A stretch of DNA of 64,000 nucleotides from positions 6,214,579 through 6,278,578 of the forward strand of contig JACBWW010000017.1 of NCBI GenBank assembly GCA_020086605.1. The letters are read 5' to 3'. Shown in pieces: positions 12,333 through 23,837 of this stretch. Under the pieces are notes generated by a model. That model was not told where the DNA came from. It worked only from the letters and a program-made list of their open reading frames with translations, and did no database searches. How positions within the stretch are numbered: position 1 is the first letter of the stretch; each line of letters begins with the position of its first letter. Position numbers and translations under genes: made by a program. This DNA comes from Lanius collurio. Its lineage: Eukaryota > Chordata > Aves > Passeriformes > Laniidae.

Positions 12333-13400
12333 AAATGCCCTAAGGAAAGCTGAGAGCAGCTCTCATCTGCACCACTTAAAGCAGAGAAACGTCTGGAGAA
12401 ATTGTGACTTTTTGATCTCTTGGGTTCTGTGTTTTGGCACAAGATTTGGATCAGGCAGAACATCAATAACAGGTATTGAGAGCATGACCTGTTACCACGA
12501 AGCATAAAGATGATTTCTGTAGAGCCCAGTAGCTCCAGCAGCACCCGTTACCATCCCTGCAGCCTGGGGACCTGGAACAGAAAACCAGACTGTAAAACAC
12601 AAGGTTTCTCTGTGTAGCAGCCCAGGCTGGATTTTCCTCTCATTTCCATCGGTGTCTGCAGTACTTCAGGAAGGTTAGATATGAGCTAAACAATGTCTGA
12701 GTGGTTCAAAATATTTCAAATTACTGCTTTCCCACATCTCACCCTGCTCACTGCCATTTTAAAAGCAAACCTTAAACCTCTACATTTCTTTGCAAAACTT
12801 GTAATAAAAAAATCTTGTCTGGCTGCTTATAAAACCACTGGAATAAAATTGTTGTTTGTCTTATTACTATTGCTGTACAAAGCACAGCCTCTTCCAATGG
12901 AGGTGAATGTCTAGTTTTCTTTATTCAGGAGACAGATCCAGGACTCTCAGTTTCTGGGATTATCTGCTTAACTTTGCCAGATGGAACCCAAAGAATTTCC
13001 CCATAGACTTATTTTGGTTTTTCCCAAGTGAGAAGTGCACAAGTCCCACATTGTCTATTAATCATTTGAGGAACCACAAGAGAAAGAGAAAAAAAAATGT
13101 CAACATGAGTTCCTCTTCCCTGACAAGCTGGCTTGAAGGTTGTTGTGGTTGGAGAGAAGGGAGCGGAAAAGGAGAAAAATGACACAGCGAGGTGTTTTAA
13201 TAGAAATGCCAAACTGAGAGCTCGTTCCTGACATCTGCCCAGGCAGCAGGAGTAGGTGCACAGGCAGATCCTTCACCCAACGGTGAAACCACAGCATGGG
13301 ATGTTTTTAGTACTATTCTCTTGTTAGAGGTTAAAAACAGTGGGAAGATGGAGGTCTCACTGCTCCTTGTGGGGCAGTAGGAGGTCATTCCTCTGTGTGT
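12333..13400. other. Unique non-coding sequence
   Basis: No gene or named repeat was recognised. Short ORFs on both strands look random. The segment 12,690-12,900 is AT-rich. Confidence 0.5.
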
Positions 13401-13401
13401 G

Positions 13402-13519
13402 TATGGAGGGATGGAAGGATGGAGGGGTGGAGGGATGGAAGGATAGAAGGGAGGGTTCTGGGCTGTAGGGGTGGGGAACTGGAGGGATGGAGGTTTGGAG
13501 GGGTGGAGAGGTGGAAGGC
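13402..13519. repeat. Degenerate GGA/GGT-rich minisatellite
   Basis: About 118 bp of imperfect GGAGGGATGGA-like units, interrupted around 13,453-13,480. The strand is strongly G-rich. The opposite strand reads as short Pro/Ser/His-rich open frames, which are a by-product of the repeat. Many GG and GGG runs give some G-quadruplex potential. Confidence 0.8.
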
Positions 13520-15028
13520 AGCTGCATACCCTTGTTCTCAAAGAACATCCTGTCAGGGACATCCCATAGTGTCCTGTCCCACCGCCCTCCCTTCTTACCA
13601 CTCTAACCCTAAAATTCATGTCTCTCAACACTACTGGACTAAAACCTTTCCCATTCCATATCTTCCCCAGCCCAGGGCTGTCCCATCCAAGCCTGCTCAC
13701 CTCAGTTGTTGGAGCTCCCCTCTCTGCCCAGCTCATTCCCCATTTTTCCCACAAGCAGAGCAAATGTAAAATGGGCTTATGCAAGAGGGGGGGGGAGACA
13801 TGGAGCTGGGCTGAAAACACACACACAGCTTTATGATTGCACTTTGAAAAATGCCAACTTCCCTGCCCCAGACTTCAACAAGGATCTCATTTGAGCTGGA
13901 CACTGATGAAGGTGATCTCTTGGCTGGGATGAGAGCAGGCCAGGGAGGCACAGGAGTGACCCAGAAGGGATCAAGGTGCTCAGATGGGACACAATTATGT
14001 GAAGAGCCAGTGCCTGGGTGACCTACAAACAAAGCAAATGTGACACCGCGCTGCCCAATCAATACCTGTCAGGTCACATTACCTGTTATTGATGAACACG
14101 GATGTTAATCCCAACATATTGTATTTGTAGAACTTCCTGGTCCCCCCAACAGCTCTCTGAGGTGAAGTTTTGCTTGGCTGAGACTTCTTTATGGGAGAGA
14201 AGCTTGATGGAGGAAGGATCTTTGTGCGTGGAGGAAATGTGTCGCTTGTTGCTGCTGGCCTGCTCATGAGGCCTCCTCACTCCTCTCAAGGCAAGGTTTA
14301 GGAGATGACTTAAAATCTGCATTACAAGACACAGATCCTGATTTAGCCATGTAATATGAGCACTTAACTGAGGGAAACAACTGTAAGCACAGTCACCAAG
14401 TGCAAGGCAAAGTAACATCTCCACAGGAGGCTGCTCTCAAGGCTGTGAATCACTGTCTGCAGGGACCTGTCTCTTCCCGAAGCTGTCAGGGTTGATCTGG
14501 ATGCTGCACTCCTTACGGAGGTGCTCACAGCAGGGATGGATCCAGGCAGAGATGAGCTGTGGAGCTGGCATGTGAGAGGGTGGGGGGTGAGGACAAGGGA
14601 CAGTGATCAAGGTCCTGCTGTGAGTGTGAGGGGGGGCTGTGGTGACCTGGTTCCTCCTGTCCAAGGGAGTTCCCTTCTGCTCTCACATCCCACAGGAGGC
14701 CTGCTTGTCACTCTTCAGGTAGGATTCAAGCACACAAGACCACACTGCAAACTTTGGTATTCCAAATCCACACCTTGACATCTGGATGTCCTGACCCAGG
14801 AGCTGGCTCTGTAGCTAAACAAGGTTTGCTGCCAGGCTAATAAAAACCCCAGTAAGAGTGATTAAATGTTGGGTTGAGGTCCTGACTGGGAGGACAGTGT
14901 GTTTTTGAGCATGGAGTGTGTTTTTTACTGTGGCCTTGCGTGCTCCATGGGATCCTGGCAAACCCAGCACTTCCCACACAGGAAGGTTTTCCCTTTAGTC
15001 TTCAGCCACACAGCATTCTCCCCAACAC
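13520..15028. other. Unique non-coding sequence
   Basis: No gene was recognised. A run of nine G lies near 13,787-13,795, followed shortly by a short CA tract near 13,820. No interspersed repeat was identified before the CR1 end at 15,030. Confidence 0.5.
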
Positions 15029-15029
15029 T

Positions 15030-15104
15030 ACAGAATCATAGGATGGTTTGGGTTGTAAGGGATCTTAAATTTCATCTGGCAAGGACAGCTTCCACTAGGC
15101 CAGT
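15030..15104 (-). mobile_element. CR1 LINE 3' end, antisense
   Basis: About 75 bp starting 'cagaatcataggatggtttg' and continuing with the reverse-complement CR1 terminus (ggttgtaagggatctta, then 'cttccactaggccag'). An internal deletion removes part of the usual spacer between these blocks. It is a short, diverged, dead copy. Confidence 0.85.
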
Positions 15105-18100
15105 GGGAGCTTTGCAGGGCAGGTCTTTATTTTATCTTTATTTTCTGTCAGACATGGATCTTCTTCACCAGCTACTGAGGGAAAGGACAGACCTTGCAGA
15201 TAGAAGACTGCCCCAGAGGCCAGAGGCTCTGGCCAGGTTCCCCTCACAGCTGACTTGACAGAGCCTCCAGCCACCATCTGTTTTCAGGAGCAAACTTGTG
15301 GTTTCAAAACACGTGCACTGACAATGAAAAGGCACCCAGAGGAAAATCCCATGAGAACGACTTCATAAGCAGAAATGGCAGTGGCAGTGTTACTAAAGAT
15401 GCTGCCACACTCAAGGTGATTAACATTGTTGAGTCTAATAAGATGTCACTTCTTTAACCCAACAGTGTTTTGGATTGGGCAACAGCTCTTCACATAAAGT
15501 CTGCTCATAGAGGGACTCACAAGATTCACTTTGGGAATGATGAAGGGAAGAAGCAGTGGGAATCAGTAGGAATCAGGTGGCAGGAAGATTTTAGTGACTC
15601 GTATCCAGTGTGTTTGAGTGTGCAAATCCCAGCCACATCCTGGCTCATCAGGTGGCTCATCCGTGTGCCACAAGCCCTGCAGTGTGTCTGCTGCAGGAAC
15701 TCAGGTTTCATGTGGATAATAAAGGGCTGGATTTAATCCCCCTGGCTGCTGTAAAGCTGCCCACACGTGTGGCTGAAGTGCCTTAGTGGAACCAGCTCCA
15801 CTTTCTGCAGAGAGGAAGCCAAATGGAAGCAATCCCTGAAATGCTCCTGTTCCAGAGCAGCTGAGCACTTCAGGGCATTGGGATTTTTCTTACGTGCCCT
15901 GGAATCTCTTGGCTGGGTTCTATATTTCACCTGTGTCCACAGAGCATGAGGCTGCTGCTTGGGATGTGAACCACTGCCAGGACAGAGGAGCAGAGCCCAC
16001 AGTGTTGGCCCCATTTGCTGAAAACAAAACCAGGCCAAGGACCAAATGCAAGGACCAAATAAGCCACCAATAAATGATAGGCTGGGGTTCAGAGAGGGTA
16101 ATAAAAGCAGTTCCTTTACCTGACTTTTCTGTTTTGATTAATTTTCAATTCAAAGCCCAATTAACCAGATTGTGTGTGAGATACACAACACACACTTGCC
16201 CTCCAGAGTTTCCCTTCTCATATTTAAAATGGAGAGACCTCCAATGTTTAAGGTCTGAACAAACCCTAGAGCATGATGCTGATATGATACCTGAGTTAGG
16301 AAAGGGCCAAGACAACTGCGTTTGTCCTCCAGGTCCCTTCTCTGTCCTCCTGGCCATGGAACGGGGCCGTCTGTTCCCTCTGAAGGCAGAGGCAGCTCAG
16401 AGTGGGCAGTGCCAGACAGAGACATCACATCAGGAGGACACTGTGGTGACCAGCCAGGTCTAACCTGTGGGATCAGGAGTTTTCTCTGTAGCTACGATGG
16501 TAAGATTTTGGGGGAAATCATCATTTTGTTCCAGCTCTGTATTCAAACCATTCAGGTTCTTCATATAAAATCCTGCCAAGTGTGTGATACTGACAGATGA
16601 AGAGGTAAAAATCACAACAGTCAACCCCTCTTGACCTCTAGACAAATTCCTGTTCTACATTCCTGCCTCTGGTCCGGTTTTCTCTTTACAAGCAGAACTT
16701 TCTGTTTCGGATGGGGCTTGTCCAAGTACTCACAGCTGTGGGTCACTCCAGGTCTACAGCTGCACTTTGCCTCTCAAGACTCTCTCTATCTGGATTAATT
16801 TATAACATGGAATCTGGGGAGCCCCAAACCAGTGCAGGAACCAAGAGAGGAGTTTCTTAGGAGTTGTTTAATCCTGTGGAAGACGTGAAACTCAGTGGAG
16901 GAGGAACAGCTCAGCAGCCTGAGCCTAGACAGCTTGGCAAGGCTAAACTGGCTGAGGATTTGTCCTGTTGGTGTCCTATTGCTCTAGAAACCCTCACCAT
17001 GCCCTGCTAACTGCTGGGTATCCCACAGGAGTCCTGCTTGGTGTCTCAGGGATTCGGCTGTGGGGCAGGGGTGATGCAGTGCTCATCTCCTGCTGGGTTT
17101 GAGCAGCACTTTGCACACTCCCATGACACCTCTGGACATGTGCCTGGTCTCTCACCAGCTCTGAGCAGCAGCCAGGAGAGCTGCAGGAGCCCATGTCTGT
17201 CTGAAATCATTTATACAGCGCTTGAATACATGTTGGTAATTTGGTTGCAGCCAGGTGATGAGGCCAGGTAATGTCCCTGTGGGCTGGGGGATGGAGACAG
17301 GGACTCCTTTCCTGCAAAGTGAAGAAGAAAGGAGTTACCCAAACCCACCTTATGTGCCAAATCCCAAAGCCCATCCTTCCTTTCCTTGCATTTTAACTGT
17401 CCCTTGGTGGCCCACTGTTCCTTCTGGCACTGATGCTCACTCTGATGGGAAATATGGAGGGGATGCTGGATGCTCTGACATGGAGGCAGAAGTGACAACA
17501 GCAGGCTAGATGCCTGCTCTGCTTGACCCCAGGGACTATGACACCCACCAGCTTTCAGCTGAGGCCAGGCTGGGACATCACCTGAGCCAGGCTCTCCATG
17601 AACAGCCTGGGCTGGGCCCATGAGAGCACACAGGGCTGTCTCCATGCTGCAGCTGCAATTTTAGCCCTGGCTGCAGGACGGGCTCTGGGCAGTGGTAGGA
17701 AGATATCCCCAGCAGGGAAAGCAGACCCATTAACTGTATCCAGGGGAACACCCACAGAATGCCCTCAGGAACAAAAATCCTCTCCAAATTTCCTTTGATT
17801 ATTCCTGGTGGACAAGTCCCTTTACCCTAGGGCTCAAAGGTATTTTAGGATGATGGTAACCATGAAATGACTCATTGGCAGACCTTGAAACCAGAGCCTA
17901 TTATTCCTGGAATCCAACAGCAGTGTGGCTTTAAATTGTGGCTAGCTCCAGGATTCATTTTTAAAGGATTTTTGGGAAGGGGAGATTTTTTTTAGTGGTG
18001 TTTTTCCCCAAGTTTCCTGCTGACTGCAGCCCAGGTAATATCCCAGTCAGGTTATTCCCACGTCAGAAGGTGCATAAACCACCAGCCTAAGGAGTTCCTC

Positions 18101-18264
18101 CATCCCTCTCTTATTCAAGGGAAGCTGAGGTCCACATGCTGGTCTCTGGCCACTCACCAACATCCTTGGGCTTTGGTGCTCATCCCTCTCTGGTTAAGAA
18201 TCACCACATCAGCTCAGGTGAGGTTATGATTTATGTATAGATACATTTTAAATATTTATATTTG
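15105..18264. other. Unique non-coding sequence, no gene recognised
   Basis: Several open frames of 100-145 codons on both strands overlap one another without domains. No named repeat is seen. The sequence alternates between moderately GC-rich (for example 16,980-17,700) and AT-rich (18,220-18,390) segments. Confidence 0.5.
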
Positions 18265-18297
18265 TACATATATATGTACACACACACACATATAAAG
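18265..18297. repeat. (TA)/(CA)n microsatellite
   Basis: A compound alternating tract: tacatatatatg followed by about six CA units and a further TA. It lies in an AT-rich neighbourhood. Confidence 0.85.
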
Positions 18298-21200
18298 AAT
18301 ATTTATCAATATTCTGATAACTGTTCTGACATTAATAGCAAGAGCCTGCATGCCACACATACAGCCACACAGTCTAAATCTTAATACACAGATATATGTA
18401 TTTACTTAGGATGAATTCATTGAGGGAGAGAGGAACCTTTGGTCCAGAGATGGGCAAAATCCAGTCAAAGCCTGAGAATACCCAGGAAAAGAAGAGGGAA
18501 AGAACAAGTCTGCCCTCATCCTCTTCCATCACACCCCTCACTAAATGTTTTACGTTAAATATTGCCTTTGTGCTCAGTGAAAATGTTGAAGAAAAGTTTC
18601 TGTGAGTTAGGACAAAGGCTCAGAATTCCCTTTGATGGTTACAGGAGCAGGCAGAGGACACACAACCTTTCAGGGCAGCCAGGGATGGAGCTATCTGGGC
18701 TGGGAGGGAGTGTGGCTGTGCTCTGCAGATGCTGGATGAGGCTGTGGATGTGCTCGGGTCAGCTGAGGTCACTTCAGCTCCGATCAGCGCCTCTGACTGC
18801 AGCTGAGCTTCAGAAGCCAAAGGCACAAGTGCCACTCTCCTGGCACTGCCTGGAAGAGATGGCTGAAGCTGGACTCAGGGAGCAAAACTCCATGGGAGCA
18901 TTTTCCTCATGGCTCTGAAAGGAAAAGAGAGAGCAAAACACCCCAAGAACCTTGCGTTGGGGCTAAAAGAGACCTCATTCACGTGGAATGTCACCCAAAC
19001 AGGATGACAGAGAATATGGGAAACCAAGAGTTGCTCTGTTTTGCCTTCCAGGACAATATTTTCCTCCACTGAACGTTTACCAAAAGCTTGGTGATGGCTG
19101 TGTGAGGTCTCTGCTCAGCCACAGATCACCAGAAAAGAAATAGCTCATCCCTGTGCTGTTAGGTTGTTGTGAAGATAAAAGGGTGAAAAGGCAAGTTGTC
19201 TTTAAAAAGGCTTTAAAAATGCTGCAGGAAAGTGCAGAGAGGATTAATTCCCATCTGAGGACCTCATCAAAGATTTGATTGTCCAGCTGGGGTGTCTCAG
19301 GCTGAAACCTTCTTTCTTGAGGGTTCCTATTCCCTTCTTTTCTGAGGACTCCTTTCCTGTCTTGAGGGTGGCAGCTGCCCAGACCAGGGCTGAGGGTCCC
19401 TGAGGAGATGCTCAGTGGACAGAGGGGGTGGCAATCCCCTGGTTCTCAAGGTGCCTCCCAGGTGGAGAACAGCAATGAGACAAACCCACACCTTTGCCTT
19501 TGGGAATTTTGTGGCCAAAGCTGTGTATTTTTGTGTCCTGTTGTAAACAGAATCGATGGCAGGTTATACAAGCCTAAAAGATACAAGTTCATCTACTCCA
19601 GCCTTCATGGGGTGAAAAAAAGGCACTTCTAGGCACTGTTAAGTTCCTGCTGTTCCCTGGTTTTTAGATAACTCACAAGGATGCTCTGGATTTTGGACCC
19701 TGTAGGCTCCTGGGATTCTCACCAAGGGGTTTCAAGCCCCTTTTGTCTTTTATTAGCAAGGCTGTTGGCACAAAAGTAGGAGGTTTGGGTCTGATTCCTC
19801 AAGCTGGGACCTGCTCTCCTGAATAGCTGAATGCCCTCAGCTCCCATCAGGGTGCTCCATCTCTCTGTGGGCTGAGCCCTTCGAGATCCTTGTAACTCTG
19901 TACGGGAATTTTTGGTGGGGAAAGGGGAGCCTGTGTTGGAAAGGAGCATCAGTGCAGTTGTAAGAGACAGGAGGTTGTGACCCATGTTGGGAAGCTGCCA
20001 AGAGCACAGGAATAGCCTACAGCAAAGACTCTTTGAATGCAATGTATGCTGCTGATTCTTAGGAGTGATCAGCAGCACCTCTTCACATGCTGTATTTTTT
20101 AGCACAAATTGAGGATAAAACATCCTCTCTGCTGAGACAGCGGAGTCCACATTTCCTTTCCTTCACAGACAGTTTCCCCCACCATGTTACAGGTATGTGG
20201 TACAAACTCATCCCACTTCCTTCACTTGGCATAAATGCCACAATCACCTTTTCATGAGCAAGGAAACTGAGGAACAGGCAGTACAACTACCTTGCCTATG
20301 GCCATGGACCTTGTCAGTGGCAGAGCTGAGATGCAGGCTCGGGAGCTACACGTACTGCTGCAGCTTTATTCCTGAGCCGTGTCAGAAAATATTATGTCTC
20401 ACTTTGATGCATCCAGATTTTCTTGACACAAATTGCTGAAATCGCTGAGAGAGGCATTTATTTCAAAGTTCAGCACATTATACGAAGGGAGAGAGAAGTT
20501 GAGTAACTGGAAAAATCAACTTGGAGTTGCATCACCGGGAGCCAGAATGTTTGTTTAGTCCTTTGTGAGATGAAGCAAGCTTCAGTTTGGCCTCATCCAG
20601 GCATGATTAGTCAGGAGATAAGGAAAGGTTTCTGGACAGGTCCCTGATACCTGAGCAATTTCAGGCATGGCTATATCTTGTGAAGGAGGGGTCAGGGGGA
20701 GAGTAACAGTCTCTCTTCCCTGTCTGCCCCGGCAGATAATCCTACAGGCTCTCAGACACAGATTTCCAAATGACCCATCCCTCCCACGAGCTGTGTTGGT
20801 CCTTTTCCCCCAGTTCCCATCCTCATCCAACCTAAAACTGCAGTAAATCATAAACGGAGGGACTTTGCAATAAAAACCCAGTCCAGTCAGATCAAAGGCA
20901 ACTTTTATCTCCCATTTTCTTCGGGGTCCAAAACTCACAAGAGCACAGCTGCTGGCCTGAGGTTGCAGATGTATTGCTCCCAGATGATAAAATAGTTGTG
21001 GGTTCAAGGTCCTCTGTGTTTGCTTAAGCTAAGACACTCACCTCCTTCCAACTCAAGCAAAACTCCTCACTAAACAGTTCACACACCATCCCTGTCTCCT
21101 GTCCCCATGTGGGATGATGTAGGAGAGGAAAACACAAGGAAATTCTCCAAGACTTCTGATTTTTACCTAGTGTCCCACAGTGACAGCTGACCTTGCTGGT

Positions 21201-21394
21201 ATTTCAGATTTCATTTCATTTCACATCTCACGTTGTGCCACCTGACACATCCTGCACCAGCCAGGACAAACCTTGGTTGGCCTTTAAATCACTTTTGGCC
21301 TTTGAAGACCTGTAGTGCAAATGGCAGAATGAAAATCTTGCTGTGAGGTCTGGGGGCTTAGGAGCTTCTCTTCAAAAGCTGAGATTTTGTACAT
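18298..21394. other. Unique non-coding sequence with one possible conserved block
   Basis: No gene was recognised. The segment about 20,440-20,570 combines AT-rich motifs with scattered CpGs and no low complexity. It might be a conserved element, but I have only base composition to go on. The remaining open frames look random. Confidence 0.45.
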
Positions 21395-21395
21395 C

Positions 21396-21526
21396 ATAGA
21401 ACCACAGAATGGTTTGGGTTGGAAGGGACCTTCAAAATCATCCAGTTCCAAGACCCTGCCATGGGCAGGGACATCTTCCACCAGACCAGGTTGCTCAAAG
21501 CCCCATCCAAGCAGGTGTTGGATGTC
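21396..21526 (-). mobile_element. CR1 LINE 3' end, antisense
   Basis: About 130 bp with clear similarity to the reverse complement of the avian CR1 3' UTR: 'ccacagaatggtttgggttg', 'gaagggaccttcaaaatcat', 'ccatgggcagggacatcttc', 'ccaccagaccaggttgctca' and 'aagccccatccaa' in the expected order. It is the best preserved of the short CR1 ends. The insertion point is at the low-coordinate side, just before 'tagaaccacagaatgg'. Confidence 0.93.
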
Positions 21527-21527
21527 T

Positions 21528-23435
21528 AACAATTTAGCTACCTACCCATTGCTTATCTAGCCCGAGCCTTGCTCAGGTTTGCCAAAGAAATGTCATCTTG
21601 ATGTATTTAGAGGTGATCAGTTGTAAAAAGTGAGGCCTGAGCTCTCATATTTAAAAATCGACGGGGTTTGGATTTAAACTCATCTGAGAAAAAAGAAAAG
21701 AGCTACCTCCTGTCATCTCTTTGGGGATAAACACCAGAAGGGACAGTGTTTTGGCTTCCAGGAGCAATTTTAAGTGAGAAGGGCTGCTTGGGATTATTTA
21801 CTCTTTTTCAGCCTGCAGCCTTGGCTGGGCAGATTGGTGGACTTGGCAGGGCTGCTGAAACCATGCTCAGGAGAAAGAGTCCAAGGAGAAAAGCAATTAA
21901 ATCCCAAGTGGTCCTGTGCAGGGCTGCTGGAGGCTGCTCTCCTCTGGCTTTGTGCATCGTGGCTGAGCTGGAACACCAGTGCCCTCCCTCCTGCCCTTGC
22001 TGCCCTCCCAAATCCTCACCAGCCTCATTGCCCCAGACACTGCCTGCCCCTTGGAGGGGTCCATGTTCTAAAGAAACCAAGTTAAAAGCAGTTCAAGCCC
22101 CAGTGAAAGCCTGACCTCTAAGAAAGAAGAAAGTCCAGTGCAAATTGGTCACAATCAGCAATTCCTCCAATTTGTTTCAGCCATTTCTTTCCTGCCTTTC
22201 CTGCCTTGAACTCTGACTTTCGAGCCACACATTTTTCTTTTTGTCTCAGCTCTGGACATCACTTTTTCTGGCTCAGGGCATGATGAAACTGCTACCAGAT
22301 ACCCAGCCACTGTCCAAGCAGTCGTTCCTTGGAAACAGGCCCAGTTGCTGGTGATCCATCCCACTGAGATGCACACTCTGCTTGGGAGCTTATGGAAAGT
22401 GAAGGCTTGGAAGATGCCAAAGTAAGAAGACTTTGTGTTTTGGCTCTGATGTCAGCACAACCAGATCATTTTACTCTGCCCAGCTTCCTAGCACTTGTTT
22501 AGATACAGACATGTCAAATGAGGGAAATGCCTCACCTTCCCAGAAAAAGCATTGCACTGACTTCCTCATCCCTCCTTGCATGGCTGACATTTCTTAGAAA
22601 TCTCCTCCCATGACAGGGCAAAGATGTTGGCAGCTCTGACCACTTTGCTCTAAGTAAAAAGCAGGTTTTTGTGGACTGGTGAGAGCTGATGTGGTTTTGA
22701 GGTTGTTCTCTTAGCAACACCTTCTCGTGCAGCACTTTGCGGGGTGGTGCTCCATGAAGGGAGCTAATCTTCATCAGCCTCACAGAAATTAAAAATAAAT
22801 GGGAATTCAAAGGGCAGTAAACATTGCAGTGAGCATGTTCTGGGTTTCCTGAGGCAGTTGGCTCAGCCTGAGCTATGCCATTGCTTGCTGCCTGAGGGAA
22901 GGCTGCAGGGATGGAGGCTGAAATCACAGCTCCTTGCTGTGAGGAGGAGCGACATCCACCCATCCCTGCTCCCAGCTCTCTGATGGCTACCTCCAGCTCA
23001 GCTCCCAGGGCACATGAAGGACCTCCAGGCTCTTCTTGCTCCTAAAATTCACCTTCCAGGTGAAAGGATGTGCTCCAGGCAGCTCCAAAGAATGGCCTTG
23101 TTTTTATTTTTATTAATTAATAATTGGATCAATTAAACACAAATATTCCTCCAAGCACTGAGGTGGGCCAAAGTCATGTGAATGGCAAATTTTCTATCAG
23201 GAGAAGAGATTTTTTATGAAAAGGAAGCTGTAAATGTGATTTGCTTCTCCTCTTGACCTTGGGAGACCTTTACCTACATTTATTTCTCAGACCTGAATTA
23301 GCACCATAATAACACAGGGCTGGAAAATTATACATAAACCTCCCAGCTATTTCTGGGTTACAGAGGCTCTTTCTTTTTTTCAGTCTAACCTAGTTTTCCA
23401 GTGGAACATTCCCAGCCTCTACAAAGAGACATCCC
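21528..23435. other. Unique non-coding sequence, no gene recognised
   Basis: Open frames of 90-140 codons (21,746-22,114 plus; 22,532-22,963 minus) have no recognisable domains. An AT-rich tract rich in TTAATTAA-like sequence lies at about 23,100-23,135. Confidence 0.5.
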
Positions 23436-23439
23436 AGTT

Positions 23440-23700
23440 TTCCTCCCTATATAATTACATAAAGTCTGGCCTATATTCGTGCCCTTTTGCTCAGTCGTCT
23501 TTAATGTCAGCGAGAGCTCCTGCTCCCTTCGGAGGGGTTAAGAACAGGAGGAAAGATTGACACCTCACCCCTGATTCTGCTCTGAAAATGGGCTGGATAA
23601 AACTTATCACCACAGCCTGTGAAGCCTTTGATTAGTGTGTGTTTGGCTGCCATTCACGTGCCAAATTGTGTCCCACCACCACGAGGGTCCGGTGGCTGTA
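23440..23700. promoter_or_regulatory. Candidate regulatory element with palindromic GATA site, RUNX-like site and E-box
   Basis: Seen directly: GATAA (23596-23600), a 3-base spacer and TTATC (23604-23608) form an inverted GATA-type pair, abutted by ACCACA (23609-23614), a RUNX-type core. A CACGTG E-box lies at 23655-23660. The block carries more CpGs than its neighbours and no low complexity. Inference: a candidate enhancer. Motif matches this short occur by chance, so confidence is modest. It lies just upstream of a CR1 insertion. Confidence 0.3.
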
Positions 23701-23708
23701 AGTGGGAA

Positions 23709-23836
23709 AGAATCACAGAATCACAGAATGGTTTGGGTGGAAAGGGACCTTAAAGATCATCTCATTCCCTGACATGGGCAAGGATGCCTTCCCCTAGGCC
23801 GGGGTGCTCCAAGCCCCATCCAGCCTGGCTGAAGAA
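23709..23836 (-). mobile_element. CR1 LINE 3' end, antisense
   Basis: About 125 bp: two copies of the terminal octamer-like unit (aatcacag aatcacag) precede 'aatggtttgggtggaaagg', then 'gaccttaaagatcatctcat', 'ccctaggccggggtgctcca' and 'agccccatccagcctggct', all in CR1 reverse-complement order. The short terminal tandem octamer is a hallmark of CR1 3' ends. Confidence 0.92.
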
Positions 23837-23837
23837 C

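Noticed and set aside
13197..13826. 209-codon minus-strand frame with Pro/Ser/His repeats
   Set aside because: It is driven by the degenerate GGA-rich minisatellite on the opposite strand and has no domain outside it.
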